NCBI GenBank assembly: GCA_016712345.1
Contig: JADJRH010000011.1
Location: 4,960,001-5,024,000 of the forward strand
From: Polyangiaceae bacterium
GTDB lineage: Bacteria; Myxococcota_A; Polyangia; Polyangiales; Polyangiaceae
Length of the DNA: 64,000 nucleotides
Direction: 5' to 3'
Shown here: positions 26,425-35,145 of the stretch, in pieces
How the letters are laid out: each line of letters starts with the position of its first letter
Numbering within the stretch: the first letter of the stretch is position 1
Position numbers and translations under genes: made by a program
Notes under the pieces: model-generated
The model's database searches: none
The model's input: only the letters and a program-made list of their open reading frames with translations
What the model was told of the DNA's origin: nothing

Positions 26425-29142
26425 ATGAACGCTCGATTTGTAGTCTCGCGCTCGTTCTGGGCGGTGTTGGGTGTGTCCGCGGGTTGTATTGCGGCGCTGA
26501 CGGCGGGTTGCCAAACCAAAGACGGCGTTGATTCTACCGATGAGTACACATCGGAATCCGGTGAAGCGGAGACCCAAGGCAAGCCGAGCCGGTGTTTGGT
26601 GGGCGATCGCGCGTCGATTCATGAAGGGGGTGCAATTCGCCGTGGGGCAATGGACGAGGCTCTTTATGTGGCCCAGGAAGATGCGGGTGTCGTTCGAGTC
26701 TTACCGTTGCCGTTGGGGTCTGCCCCGGGGAAAACAGTGGCCACACCCGGAAATCCGGCGCAGGTGCTGCCGTTGGCGGGTTGTGTACTCATCACAGTAA
26801 GGGATCCGGGCCTGTTGTTGGTGATGGGCCGCACGGCCGACGGCGGGTTGACAGAGGTGGGAAGGGTAGAAATGCCGGCGGACGCGTGGGGAGTTTCGGT
26901 GACGCCGGATGAGCGAACGGCGCTGATCACAAGCGCCTGGACGCATAAAGTGACAGCCGTCGATCTGACGACATTGGAGAAGCGATTTGAAGTGGACGTG
27001 GCGCGCGAGCCGCGTGCAGTGGTTGTCAGGCCGGACGGGCAAGGCGCATACGTGACGCATCTGATGGGTGCGGATGTGACACGCTTGGATTGGGAGGTGG
27101 GCGAGGAGACGGGGGAGGTCGGTACGGCGAATGTATCGCGCGTACACTTGCCGGCCGCGCCGTTGTCCGCGCCCCGAAAAGACTACCCCATCACGTTTGA
27201 GTTGAGCGCGTCGTTGGCTTATTCCGCGGTGCTTTCACCCAACGGGAAAACTCTGTTTATACCCCGCCACGCATTGGGTGGGTATGGAGCCACGGTTTGG
27301 TATGGTCGGCCCACGGTGGACATGTTGAACATTGAAACGGACAAGCCCATAACACCGCCGAGGGTTGGGCGCGGAATTGTGAAAGAGATTGGCTTCAGCT
27401 TGGGGGAAGACGCGGGTTATTCAGGTGACGGAGCGGTTCCGGTGGTGGCTCAGTACAAATACGCTCAGCCCCGCGACGCCGTGTATCGAAACCTGACAAA
27501 GACGCTTGTGGTGGCCAGCGAGGGGCACAACACGATTGTGGAGTTGGAACCTGACAGCTTGGACCCGGCTCTCTTACCGATTCGTGAGTATCATTTGACA
27601 GATCTTGCAACGCGCAACGAATCTGAACCGGGATCGGGCGAGTGTACAACGCCGACGGGCATTGCTTTGTCGGAAGACGAATCGACGGCGTATGTGTTTT
27701 GCCGGTCAAACGACAGTTTGGCGGTGGTGGCGCTCGATTCGTTTCGAGAAAACGCCGAGGCGAGAACGACGCCGGTCCAGGGTGAAATCTACCCGTTGGG
27801 TGGGACGCGGTTGACAACTCGGGAGCGGGAAGGGAAAGTGCTTTTTTATGCGGCCAACATAGCGGAGGTGAGCGGCGGACTGGGGTGCGCGGGCTGTCAT
27901 CCTGAAGGGCGCGACGATGGGCATGTGTGGCACGAACAGCCCGCGGAAGTGGGTGGGATGACAGGAACCAGGACTCACGAGATCTCAAGTTTTCGCGTGG
28001 GACTGGCAGATCCAAACGGGGGTAGAAAATTGTCGGCTCAAATAGGATATCCAAGGCAAACGCCTATGCTGGCAGGTAGAGTTGGGGCCAAAGGACCGTA
28101 CGCCTGGCACGCCGACGCTCGGACATTGGAAGAGCGGATCAGGCACGGTTTTGGACTTCATCATTGGCATGGAGATCCCAACCTTCAATGGGGCGCAAGG
28201 TTGGAAAAAACAGTGCAGATGTCCAACAATCTTGCGGCTTTTTTGAGAGAAGGTTTGGTTCCACCGCCGATGGTCGAGAGAGATCTGACAGCCGCGGAGC
28301 AGCGAGGAAAAGAGATTTTTGAGTCGAGTGAAACGGGGTGTTCGAGCTGTCACTTTCCGGCGACGGAGTACACGGACAGAAGCCTCGCGAACGTGGGACC
28401 GCGGCCGTCGCCGGAAGGTTTTTTACAGGATGCGCGGAGGCCGAGGTTCAAGACACCTTCGCTGCTTTTCGTGGGAGGAACGGCACCGTATTACCACGAT
28501 GGAAGTGCGGCAACACTTTTGGAGTTGGTGTTACAAAACAAAGATCGAATGGGGAAAACGGAGCAGCTCTCGCCCACCGAAAAGGCGGATTTGGCCGCGT
28601 ATCTTGAAACGATTGGTGTGGTAAAGGATGAGTGGAGTAAGGCTCGGACACGGCAGCAGCCGGTGAAGTTGGATGACGTGCCGGTGTTGGCAAGCATGCT
28701 TGAGGCGGACAGTCCGATATCATGGGAAGGTTCGGCCCAGATGATGCCTGCGAGCGGGGAGGAATTGGGGTTGCCAAAACCAAGCGAGAATGACTGGAAA
28801 ACTGCGTCGCACTTGGCGATGAGTCGTGAACCCACGGAGTGTGAAGGTTTTGCGATTGGTGATTGGGTGCGAGTGAAATGCCCGGACGGGAGCTTGGTAA
28901 AGCTGATCGTAGGGTCAAAGGAGAGTGTCTCACTTCGGGATGACGGGAAAGACGTGTCGATCACGTTTCGGGCGCAACGCGGGGACAAGCGGCTGTTTGT
29001 GGTGGAGTCAATTCACGGTGGAGGGCGCTGGTGGCTGACAAACAGCGTGGATGTTGTGCTGAGCGAGCACTGGCCAGAAGACGCCGATGCACCGATGTTG
29101 ACCCTGCAAACGCGCGCTGTGCACAAGGTAAGGTTGAGGTAG
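26425..29142 (+). CDS. Lipoprotein with beta-propeller and di-haem cytochrome c region
   Basis: 905 residues. The signal peptide has a lipobox-like ALTAGC. Residues ~60-480 form YVTN/YncE-like repeats (WGVSVTPDERTALITSAWT, RAVVVRPDGQGAYVTH, GIALSEDESTAYVFCR), the hallmark of a beta-propeller. The C-terminal half has two CxxCH haem motifs, GCAGCH (followed by PEGRDDGHVWHE) and GCSSCHFPATEY, in a MauG/di-haem peroxidase-like layout (TPSLLFVGGTAPYYHDGS). It probably transfers electrons or acts on a substrate at the outer surface. It starts 53 bp after the hydrolase gene, and a GH13 lipoprotein follows within 40 bp, so all three may be one export cluster. Confidence 0.8.
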   Translation: MNARFVVSRSFWAVLGVSAGCIAALTAGCQTKDGVDSTDEYTSESGEAETQGKPSRCLVGDRASIHEGGAIRRGAMDEALYVAQEDAGVVRVLPLPLGSAPGKTVATPGNPAQVLPLAGCVLITVRDPGLLLVMGRTADGGLTEVGRVEMPADAWGVSVTPDERTALITSAWTHKVTAVDLTTLEKRFEVDVAREPRAVVVRPDGQGAYVTHLMGADVTRLDWEVGEETGEVGTANVSRVHLPAAPLSAPRKDYPITFELSASLAYSAVLSPNGKTLFIPRHALGGYGATVWYGRPTVDMLNIETDKPITPPRVGRGIVKEIGFSLGEDAGYSGDGAVPVVAQYKYAQPRDAVYRNLTKTLVVASEGHNTIVELEPDSLDPALLPIREYHLTDLATRNESEPGSGECTTPTGIALSEDESTAYVFCRSNDSLAVVALDSFRENAEARTTPVQGEIYPLGGTRLTTREREGKVLFYAANIAEVSGGLGCAGCHPEGRDDGHVWHEQPAEVGGMTGTRTHEISSFRVGLADPNGGRKLSAQIGYPRQTPMLAGRVGAKGPYAWHADARTLEERIRHGFGLHHWHGDPNLQWGARLEKTVQMSNNLAAFLREGLVPPPMVERDLTAAEQRGKEIFESSETGCSSCHFPATEYTDRSLANVGPRPSPEGFLQDARRPRFKTPSLLFVGGTAPYYHDGSAATLLELVLQNKDRMGKTEQLSPTEKADLAAYLETIGVVKDEWSKARTRQQPVKLDDVPVLASMLEADSPISWEGSAQMMPASGEELGLPKPSENDWKTASHLAMSREPTECEGFAIGDWVRVKCPDGSLVKLIVGSKESVSLRDDGKDVSITFRAQRGDKRLFVVESIHGGGRWWLTNSVDVVLSEHWPEDADAPMLTLQTRAVHKVRLR

Positions 29143-29180
29143 CGCTTTTCAGAAGCGTCGGACCGGTGTATAGGACCGGG

Positions 29181-31130
29181 ATGCGCGCAGTTGGCTTCGG
29201 CTTGGCTTTGGTTGTGGGTTTGGCGGGGTGTGATCCGTCGGAGTTACCGTCAAAAACATCGGGAACCGGCGGGGAAAGTGGCACGACGCTACCCTCCACT
29301 TCAGGGTCGGGTGGGATAACGGCTGTCACCGGCGGCGGGGGTGCAGGCGGAGGTGGAGGTGGCAGCGGAGGTGCAATACCCAACGCGTTTGAACCTCACT
29401 TTGGGCCCGTTGTTGAAACGGAAGGTGTACACTTTTCGGTGTGGGCACCCAACGCTTCGGCGGCCACTTTGGAAGGAACCTTCCCATCCAGTCAGGTGGT
29501 GATGGACGCGGCGGGAGGAGGCGTGTGGAAAGTGTTTGTGCCGGGTGCCACACCGGGAAACAAATATAGATTCGTCTTTGATTCACCGTCAGGAACGATC
29601 ACGCGAACCGACCCATACTGCCGCCAATTGGACGCCGATTCGTACTGTTTTGTTGTGGATCCAAACGCGTACACATGGAAGGTGCCAAACTTTACAAGGC
29701 CGGGGCGGGCAGAAAGTATTGTGTATGAAATGCATGTAGGGAGCTTTGCGGCCGAAGGTGGGGCGACAACCGGAACATTCAACGCGGCGCGAGCCAGGTT
29801 GGCGGAGCTTTCGGAGCTTGGAATTAACGTGGTTGAGTTGATGCCGGTGACAAGCTTTGGGGGAAAGCCAAACGGCTGGGGGTACAATCCTGAACTCTAC
29901 TTTGCGCCGAAAACGAGCTACGGGACGCGGGAAGACCTCATGGCGCTTGTGGATGAGGCACACTCGCTGGGGATGGCCGTTTGGCTCGACTTGGTGGTAA
30001 ACCACTATACCGGGTCAAAGCAGGCACCGCTCTACTGTTTTGACGGTCTCTGTACAGACAACTCGGGGGTGCACTTTTTTGGGCCGGGCGACTACCAGTG
30101 GACGCCGTGGGGCCCGCGCCTTTCCTACCCCACACCTGAAGTGACCACCATGATCCACGATGCGGTGGATTTTTGGCTGCTCGACATGAAGGGAGACGGG
30201 TTTCGGTGGGATTCTACGTCGAACATTCGCGGCGTGGATGGTCAGGGAACCACGCCGGGGGGCAAAGAGCTGCTTGTGGATGCCAACTTGCGTACACATG
30301 CTCTTGGAGCGATCAGCACGGCGGAAGACCTGAAGGGGTGGGACAAGTTAACTATCAAAGCGGGTGACGGAGGGTTTGGGTTTGACGCTCAATGGGATGG
30401 GTTTTGTTGGGATGTGACGGGCGTTTTGCAGGTTTTTGACGACAACGCGCGCGATATGGGGGTGATTGAAAAGGTATTAAAGGGCAACTACGCGGGTGAC
30501 GGGTTTGCGCGGGTGCTGTTTACAGAAAGCCATGACACGGTGGGAAATGACGGGGCGCGTTTGCCCGTGAAAATTGATGGGGTAAATCCTGAAAGTGTGG
30601 CGGCGCGAAAGCGGTCGATGTTGGGGGCGGCGTTGCTTCTTACCTCACCTGGTGTACCCATGTTGTTTATGGGTCAAGAATTTTTGGCCACAAGCGGTTT
30701 TACACCGGCGCCGGACCTTCTCCCCTCCCCTACTGCCAAGGGATTGGAGGTGAGAGAATTTTATAAAGACTTGATTGGCCTGCGGCGAAACCTGACGGGC
30801 GATTCACAAGGGCTTCTGGGCACCGGGATAGACGTGTTTCACCGAAATGATACGGCCAAGGTGGTGGCGTACCGGCGGCATGGAAACCCGGGTCAAGACG
30901 TGATTGTGGTGCTCAACTTTAAGAACAAAGCGTACACCCAGTATGATATTGGAGTATCCGATTCTGGGCCGTGGAAAGTGCGGGTGAACACCGATTGGGC
31001 CAAATATGGGGCCGATTTTCCGGTTGGGCAGAGTGGGGAGATCAGCGCTTTTTCGGCCCCAAAAGATGGAAAACCGTTTACCTTGCCGCTCAAGTTGGGA
31101 GCGTACGCGGCAATGGTACTAACCCACTGA
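29181..31130 (+). CDS. GH13 alpha-amylase-family lipoprotein (branching/trehalose-hydrolase-like)
   Basis: About 649 residues. The lipobox VVGLAGC is followed by a Thr/Gly-rich linker with GGGGAGGGGGGSGG, then an N-terminal beta-sandwich (FSVWAPNASAATLEG), as in glucan-branching and maltooligosyltrehalose enzymes. The barrel motifs are readable: region I DLVVNHYTG, region II DGFRWDSTS (nucleophile Asp), region III STAEDLKG (acid/base Glu) and region IV TESHDTVGND. It probably hydrolyses or rearranges alpha-glucans at the cell surface. ATG 29181 was selected from the lipobox position; the longer frame from 29031 overlaps the upstream gene. It is the last gene in the rightward lipoprotein run. 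Confidence 0.87.
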   Translation: MRAVGFGLALVVGLAGCDPSELPSKTSGTGGESGTTLPSTSGSGGITAVTGGGGAGGGGGGSGGAIPNAFEPHFGPVVETEGVHFSVWAPNASAATLEGTFPSSQVVMDAAGGGVWKVFVPGATPGNKYRFVFDSPSGTITRTDPYCRQLDADSYCFVVDPNAYTWKVPNFTRPGRAESIVYEMHVGSFAAEGGATTGTFNAARARLAELSELGINVVELMPVTSFGGKPNGWGYNPELYFAPKTSYGTREDLMALVDEAHSLGMAVWLDLVVNHYTGSKQAPLYCFDGLCTDNSGVHFFGPGDYQWTPWGPRLSYPTPEVTTMIHDAVDFWLLDMKGDGFRWDSTSNIRGVDGQGTTPGGKELLVDANLRTHALGAISTAEDLKGWDKLTIKAGDGGFGFDAQWDGFCWDVTGVLQVFDDNARDMGVIEKVLKGNYAGDGFARVLFTESHDTVGNDGARLPVKIDGVNPESVAARKRSMLGAALLLTSPGVPMLFMGQEFLATSGFTPAPDLLPSPTAKGLEVREFYKDLIGLRRNLTGDSQGLLGTGIDVFHRNDTAKVVAYRRHGNPGQDVIVVLNFKNKAYTQYDIGVSDSGPWKVRVNTDWAKYGADFPVGQSGEISAFSAPKDGKPFTLPLKLGAYAAMVLTH

Positions 31131-31138
31131 CAGCGGGG

Positions 31139-32557
31139 CTACTTGCAGTTGGAGGCGCAGCCTTCTCGGAAAGTGGACCAGCGGTTGACAATTGTTTCGT
31201 CGCGGAAGACCTCGATATGGCTGAGCCAACCGAGAGACGTGCCTTCCCACGGATGGTAGAAAACGAAGTCACCCACGCCGAGGGGTAGGTCGGATGAACC
31301 GTTTTTGAGGGTTTGGTTGGGTAAGAGGCCCTGAACGCCGTCTTGGGCCGACGGGATAAATGGGTTGGACACCAGGCCGCTGGGGTACACAATCTCCCCG
31401 GGAAAACCACCGGCAACCTGGAAATAGGCCACTTCAAGCGTGGGGTCACTCTGAGCGAGAATGGGAAGGTAGCCGTACGCGAAGGGAAGCTCCGCCGGTT
31501 CTACCCTTTTGAGAATGGGAGCGGCCATGAACACCGCGGGCGCAAGGCCGAGGGGCGCGAGGCTCATAAAGTGCTCCGGCATGATCACGGCGGATCCGAG
31601 GGCGATGTCGTTGATAGGAGTGGTAAGATTTTGGTTGTATCGATAAAACGTTCCACTGCCGCCGCTGTTGTACACAAGCTCGCCGGTAAAAAGCGATGGG
31701 TAGGCTTGAGAGCCGACTTGTACAAACTCGGCGTACCGGGCCATCACATCGCCAAACTCGGTGTCGGAGTCAAACCCGGGAGGAGCGAAGGGAACATGAC
31801 CTTCATATCCCATGAATCCGGCGAAACGGAGCCTGCCCGAATTTTGGGCAATGATAGCCAACATTTCCAACAATTCTGAAGCATTACGTGCGCCACCGCG
31901 CCGCAGACCCACGTCAATTTCAAGGGCGATACGGAGAGGATGATGAATGGAGTCTGCGAGGGTTAGATATTCTACCAGGCGTTCTTTTGTATCAACCAGC
32001 CATTTGACCTGACGGCCAAAGTTGGGGTGTTCTTTGAGAACGCGAGCGGCGCCCTGAACCGGCATTGGGCGACCGAGGAGAATGTCTAGGCCGCCTTTGA
32101 AATGGGCGAGAAGGGAACGCAAAAACCCTTCTGAAAAAGCCATGACCTTGTTGGTACCGGCTTTTTGAAGCACGTAGTCGAGTAGAGCAATACTTGGAAG
32201 GCTCTTGGTGACAACGCGGAATGAAAACTGGGGGCCGAGTTGGTTTTTGATGGCTGCGATGTTTTGGTCAACCGTGTTGAGGTTGACGAGGGTGACATCA
32301 CGTCCACCGGCCTCCGCCCGAAGAACCTGATTCCAGTTGGAGAATGTTTCGGCTGAGGGGAGAGCGGGATTGGTGAGCGCGGCGCCGACAACTCCGGTGC
32401 TTTCTTGAGCCGGGTCGTGAGCGGCTTCTGTCACGCAGGAGGTGGCGAAAAGCGCTGTTGCCGCGGAGAGCCACGTTCGACGGTTGATCTGCTTGGCACT
32501 TGTGCCGGGCGCTTGACAATGGGTAGACGAGCGCCCCGGAGCGAGCAGGGAGAACAT
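31139..32557 (-). CDS. Exported DSD1/alanine-racemase-fold PLP enzyme-like protein
   Basis: 473 residues. An RRTWLSAATALFATSC N-terminus looks like a Tat-type signal with a terminal lipoprotein Cys. The core is a PLP fold-type III domain similar to D-threonine aldolase/D-serine dehydratase-like proteins: VNLNTVDQNIAAI, RVVTKSLPSIALLDYVL (likely Lys region), ALEIDVGLRRGG and FAGFMGYEGH. The catalytic Lys in TKSLP is plausible but I could not align it. A perfect AAGGAGGTG sits 5 nt before the ATG at 32557, which fixes the start; the long upstream frame is not coding. It is convergent with the GH13 gene and divergent from the DUF4215 lipoprotein gene. Confidence 0.78.
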   Translation of the reverse strand: MFSLLAPGRSSTHCQAPGTSAKQINRRTWLSAATALFATSCVTEAAHDPAQESTGVVGAALTNPALPSAETFSNWNQVLRAEAGGRDVTLVNLNTVDQNIAAIKNQLGPQFSFRVVTKSLPSIALLDYVLQKAGTNKVMAFSEGFLRSLLAHFKGGLDILLGRPMPVQGAARVLKEHPNFGRQVKWLVDTKERLVEYLTLADSIHHPLRIALEIDVGLRRGGARNASELLEMLAIIAQNSGRLRFAGFMGYEGHVPFAPPGFDSDTEFGDVMARYAEFVQVGSQAYPSLFTGELVYNSGGSGTFYRYNQNLTTPINDIALGSAVIMPEHFMSLAPLGLAPAVFMAAPILKRVEPAELPFAYGYLPILAQSDPTLEVAYFQVAGGFPGEIVYPSGLVSNPFIPSAQDGVQGLLPNQTLKNGSSDLPLGVGDFVFYHPWEGTSLGWLSHIEVFRDETIVNRWSTFREGCASNCK

Positions 32558-32796
32558 AGGGCACCTCCTTGACACGGGAGAGAACTGCAAGGGTGGTGCC
32601 GCACGCGTCGCGCTCGGAAACGTGCACGAAAAGGTACTTGGCGCGCGCGCACGGAGTGCGTTGTGTAATGGATTGCACACGCATTGTGCGGGCTTTTCTA
32701 CGTGTGAGCGGTCAAAAAAAAGATGTGAGGCGGTTGGAATGAATCGCCGGGCCGAGATGGTGGTAGGCTCGGGGCCCTTTGTTTGGAGAGTACAGA

Positions 32797-34065
32797 ATGG
32801 GTCGATCACGCAAGGTTCTCGGCGCGAGTACGGCGGTAACGGCGGCGCTGTTTTCAATTGGAATGGTGGCGCTTCCTTCGTGCGGGACGAGCGGGGTGGT
32901 GTGTGGCAACGCTCGGGTAGAAAAGTACTCCGACGACGAAAAGGCCTCGGATCCGGCTCTGCTGGACGAGGAGTGCGACGACGGAAATTTGGTCGATAAC
33001 GACGACTGTACGAATGCGTGTCGGCTGCCTCGATGCCACGACGGGATTGTTCAAGAAGGCAACGGGGAAGAGTGTGAAGACGGCGACGACGCCGATTCAG
33101 GCCAGGATGTGCCTCAGGTGGACACCGACGGGTGCACGTTTGACTGCAAGTTGAACATTTGCGGCGACGGCACGCCCTACCAGGGAGTGGAAGAGTGTGA
33201 CGATGGGAATCTGTCGAACACCGACGATTGCTTGGAAACGTGTTTGCTCGCAACGTGCGGCGACGGATTTGTACACCTGACAACGCTGAAAGATCCACCG
33301 GACGGCGTGCTTGAAGACTGCGACGATGCCAACGATGACAGCACCGACAACTGCACCGTTGTTTGCAAAAAGCCCGCGTGCGGCGACGGGTTTGTGCAGG
33401 GTGCAGAAGAGTGTGACGACGGCAATGAAAACGACAATGACAGTTGTCCGTCGAGTTGTACGGTTCCGATTTGCGGCGACGGGTTTGTCGACGCCGCAAC
33501 CGAGGAGTGCGACGACGGCAATACGAACAATGCCGATGCCTGCAAAAACGACTGCACCGAGGCCGCGTGTGGAGACGGGGTGTTGCAGGTCGGGGTGGAG
33601 GAGTGCGACGACTCGAATTTGGTGGCAGGTGATTTCTGTTCGCCGATTTGTAATAAAGAGTGTTTCGGCGACGCGTCGGGGATTTTTGAGGGGCGCTGTT
33701 ACCAGTATTTTCCGGGGCCTCTCACTTGGAATGATGCCAATTGCGGTGCGTTTGGATCGCACATGGTGACAATTGAATCGTCGGCCGAAAATACATTCGT
33801 GCAGGGTTTGATTCCCGCGGGAACCACCGATTCATGGATTGGACTTACCGATCAAACGGTGGAGAGCGTTTGGGTATGGCAGTTGGATGAGGCGGGTGAT
33901 CAAGTGCTGTTTCCGGCGCTTTTAAAGTGGGGCGCTGCCCAACCTGACAACCTTCCAGCCCCGGGCGCAAACTGCGCGATTTTGTCGAAATCAAGTGGGC
34001 TCTGGTTTGACGAACCGTGCGCGGATGCGCGCGGGTTTGTCTGCGAGCATGAATTTCCCGAGTAA
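32797..34065 (+). CDS. DUF4215-repeat lipoprotein with C-type lectin domain
   Basis: About 422 residues. A lipobox-like MVALPSCG is followed by at least six Cys-rich repeats. They follow the pattern CGDGxxxxxxEECDDGNxxxxDxCxxxC (for example VEECDDGNLSNTDDC and TEECDDGNTNNADAC), typical of myxobacterial DUF4215 proteins. The C-terminal ~130 residues form a C-type-lectin-like domain: GRCYQYFPGPLTWNDA, WIGLTDQTVES, NCAILSKSSGLWFDEPC and FVCEHEF. It is probably a surface adhesin or carbohydrate-binding protein. GGAG 9 nt before the ATG supports the start. The 144-bp repeat element begins 4 bp after its stop. Confidence 0.85.
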   Translation: MGRSRKVLGASTAVTAALFSIGMVALPSCGTSGVVCGNARVEKYSDDEKASDPALLDEECDDGNLVDNDDCTNACRLPRCHDGIVQEGNGEECEDGDDADSGQDVPQVDTDGCTFDCKLNICGDGTPYQGVEECDDGNLSNTDDCLETCLLATCGDGFVHLTTLKDPPDGVLEDCDDANDDSTDNCTVVCKKPACGDGFVQGAEECDDGNENDNDSCPSSCTVPICGDGFVDAATEECDDGNTNNADACKNDCTEAACGDGVLQVGVEECDDSNLVAGDFCSPICNKECFGDASGIFEGRCYQYFPGPLTWNDANCGAFGSHMVTIESSAENTFVQGLIPAGTTDSWIGLTDQTVESVWVWQLDEAGDQVLFPALLKWGAAQPDNLPAPGANCAILSKSSGLWFDEPCADARGFVCEHEFPE

Positions 34066-34069
34066 GCTG

Positions 34070-34213
34070 GGTGGCTGGTGTTTTTCGTCACGAGCAGCCC
34101 CGATCACGCGTCCGAGCGAGACCCGGAGCGGAACATACTCTGTGTATTTGAGCACCGGAAGCGCAGCGAGGACGCGTCAGCGGGGCGCGCAGTAGAAAAA
34201 CACCAGCCACCTA
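34070..34213. repeat. Solo copy of the 144-bp inverted-repeat-ended element
   Basis: Begins GGTGGCTGGTGTTTTTC and ends GAAAAACACCAGCCACC, so its ends are near-perfect inverted repeats. Inside, ACGCGTCC and GGACGCGT form a second inverted pair, so the strand can fold into a long hairpin. It differs at few positions from the three tandem copies at 53019-53453. It separates two convergent genes and supplies the stop codon of the PpsR-like gene. There is no transposase inside. It could be a miniature inverted-repeat element or a structured transcriptional element. Confidence 0.9.
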
Positions 34214-35062
34214 AAGAAGCGACGATCGGGCGGCCTTGGCGCGGTCGTCGCGCTCTTTCATGTGTTCCAAAATGATGACGGCCGTTTCTTCAATGGCTCG
34301 ACCGGTTACGTCAACGACGGGCCATTCAGGGTGTTTTCGAAAGAAACGGGCGGCGTATTCAAGCTCTTGGCGAACATGTTCGCGCATGGCGTAGTTGGTT
34401 TCAGACGGCATGCCGAGTTGACGAAGGCGCGCTTGGCGGATTTCGCAGAGCTGTTCGAGCCCGATGGTTAAACCGACAACGCGATCCTGCGGCGCTTCGT
34501 AGAGTTCGGCGGGGGGCTCGACGTTGAGTACAAGCGGGATGTTGGCAACGCGCAAACCGCGCTGCGCCAGGATGGTAGAAAGTGGTGTTTTGGAGGTGCG
34601 CGAAACGCCGACGAGAATGACGTCGGCCTTTTTAAAGTTGCGCGGTTCTTTGCCGTCGTCGCTCTTAACAGCAAACTCAACTGCTTCGATCCGGCGAAAA
34701 TACTCTTCGCTGAGCGGCAACATGGCGCTTGGAAGGTTGATGGGTTCTCGATCGAGGAAGGTGCCGAGTTTGCCAATGAGTGAGCCAATCACGTCCATCG
34801 CCTCAATGCGGTGTTCGGCTGTCATGGCATGAACGAACTCGCGCAGCTCGGGGCTGACAACGGTGAACACCACCAGTGCTCCCTCGCGGGCCGCGCGCTC
34901 CAGCACGGGACGGGCGGCTTCTTTCGTTCGAACGCGGGTGTGAAGGCGAGTGATCGCGCCGGCTTGCGGAAACTGCAAAAGGGCCGCGCGGACGACCTTT
35001 TCTGCGGTTTCGCCGGTGGAGTCGGATAACACGTCGATGAATCGAGGATTGTCGGTGGTCAT
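34211..35062 (-). CDS. Pyruvate, water dikinase regulatory protein-like (PpsR/DUF299) kinase-pyrophosphorylase
   Basis: About 283 residues. It begins RFIDVLSDSTGETAEKVVRAAL (family: (S/T)D(S/R)TGETAE). Its P-loop-like VGVSRTSKTPLSTILAQRGLRVANIPLV is the signature of PpsR/PDRP proteins. Members phosphorylate and dephosphorylate PEP synthase or PPDK using ADP and pyrophosphate chemistry. ATG 35062 is chosen; 35077 also works. Its stop codon lies in the 144-bp repeat, so the gene's end is defined by that element. Confidence 0.9.
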   Translation of the reverse strand: MTTDNPRFIDVLSDSTGETAEKVVRAALLQFPQAGAITRLHTRVRTKEAARPVLERAAREGALVVFTVVSPELREFVHAMTAEHRIEAMDVIGSLIGKLGTFLDREPINLPSAMLPLSEEYFRRIEAVEFAVKSDDGKEPRNFKKADVILVGVSRTSKTPLSTILAQRGLRVANIPLVLNVEPPAELYEAPQDRVVGLTIGLEQLCEIRQARLRQLGMPSETNYAMREHVRQELEYAARFFRKHPEWPVVDVTGRAIEETAVIILEHMKERDDRAKAARSSLL

Positions 35063-35145
35063 GGCAAGTGGATGCATCGCGAGTTCGTGCGCAGGCCGGT
35101 ATGCGATCGGACGATGCGCGATCGCTCGGGCTCAAGGTGTTGCAA

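Noticed and set aside
31139..33499. A 786-codon reverse frame spanning the PLP-fold gene and beyond.
   Set aside because: Only the last 473 codons match a protein; an AAGGAGGTG before the ATG at 32557 defines the start. The upstream part is antisense to the DUF4215 gene.
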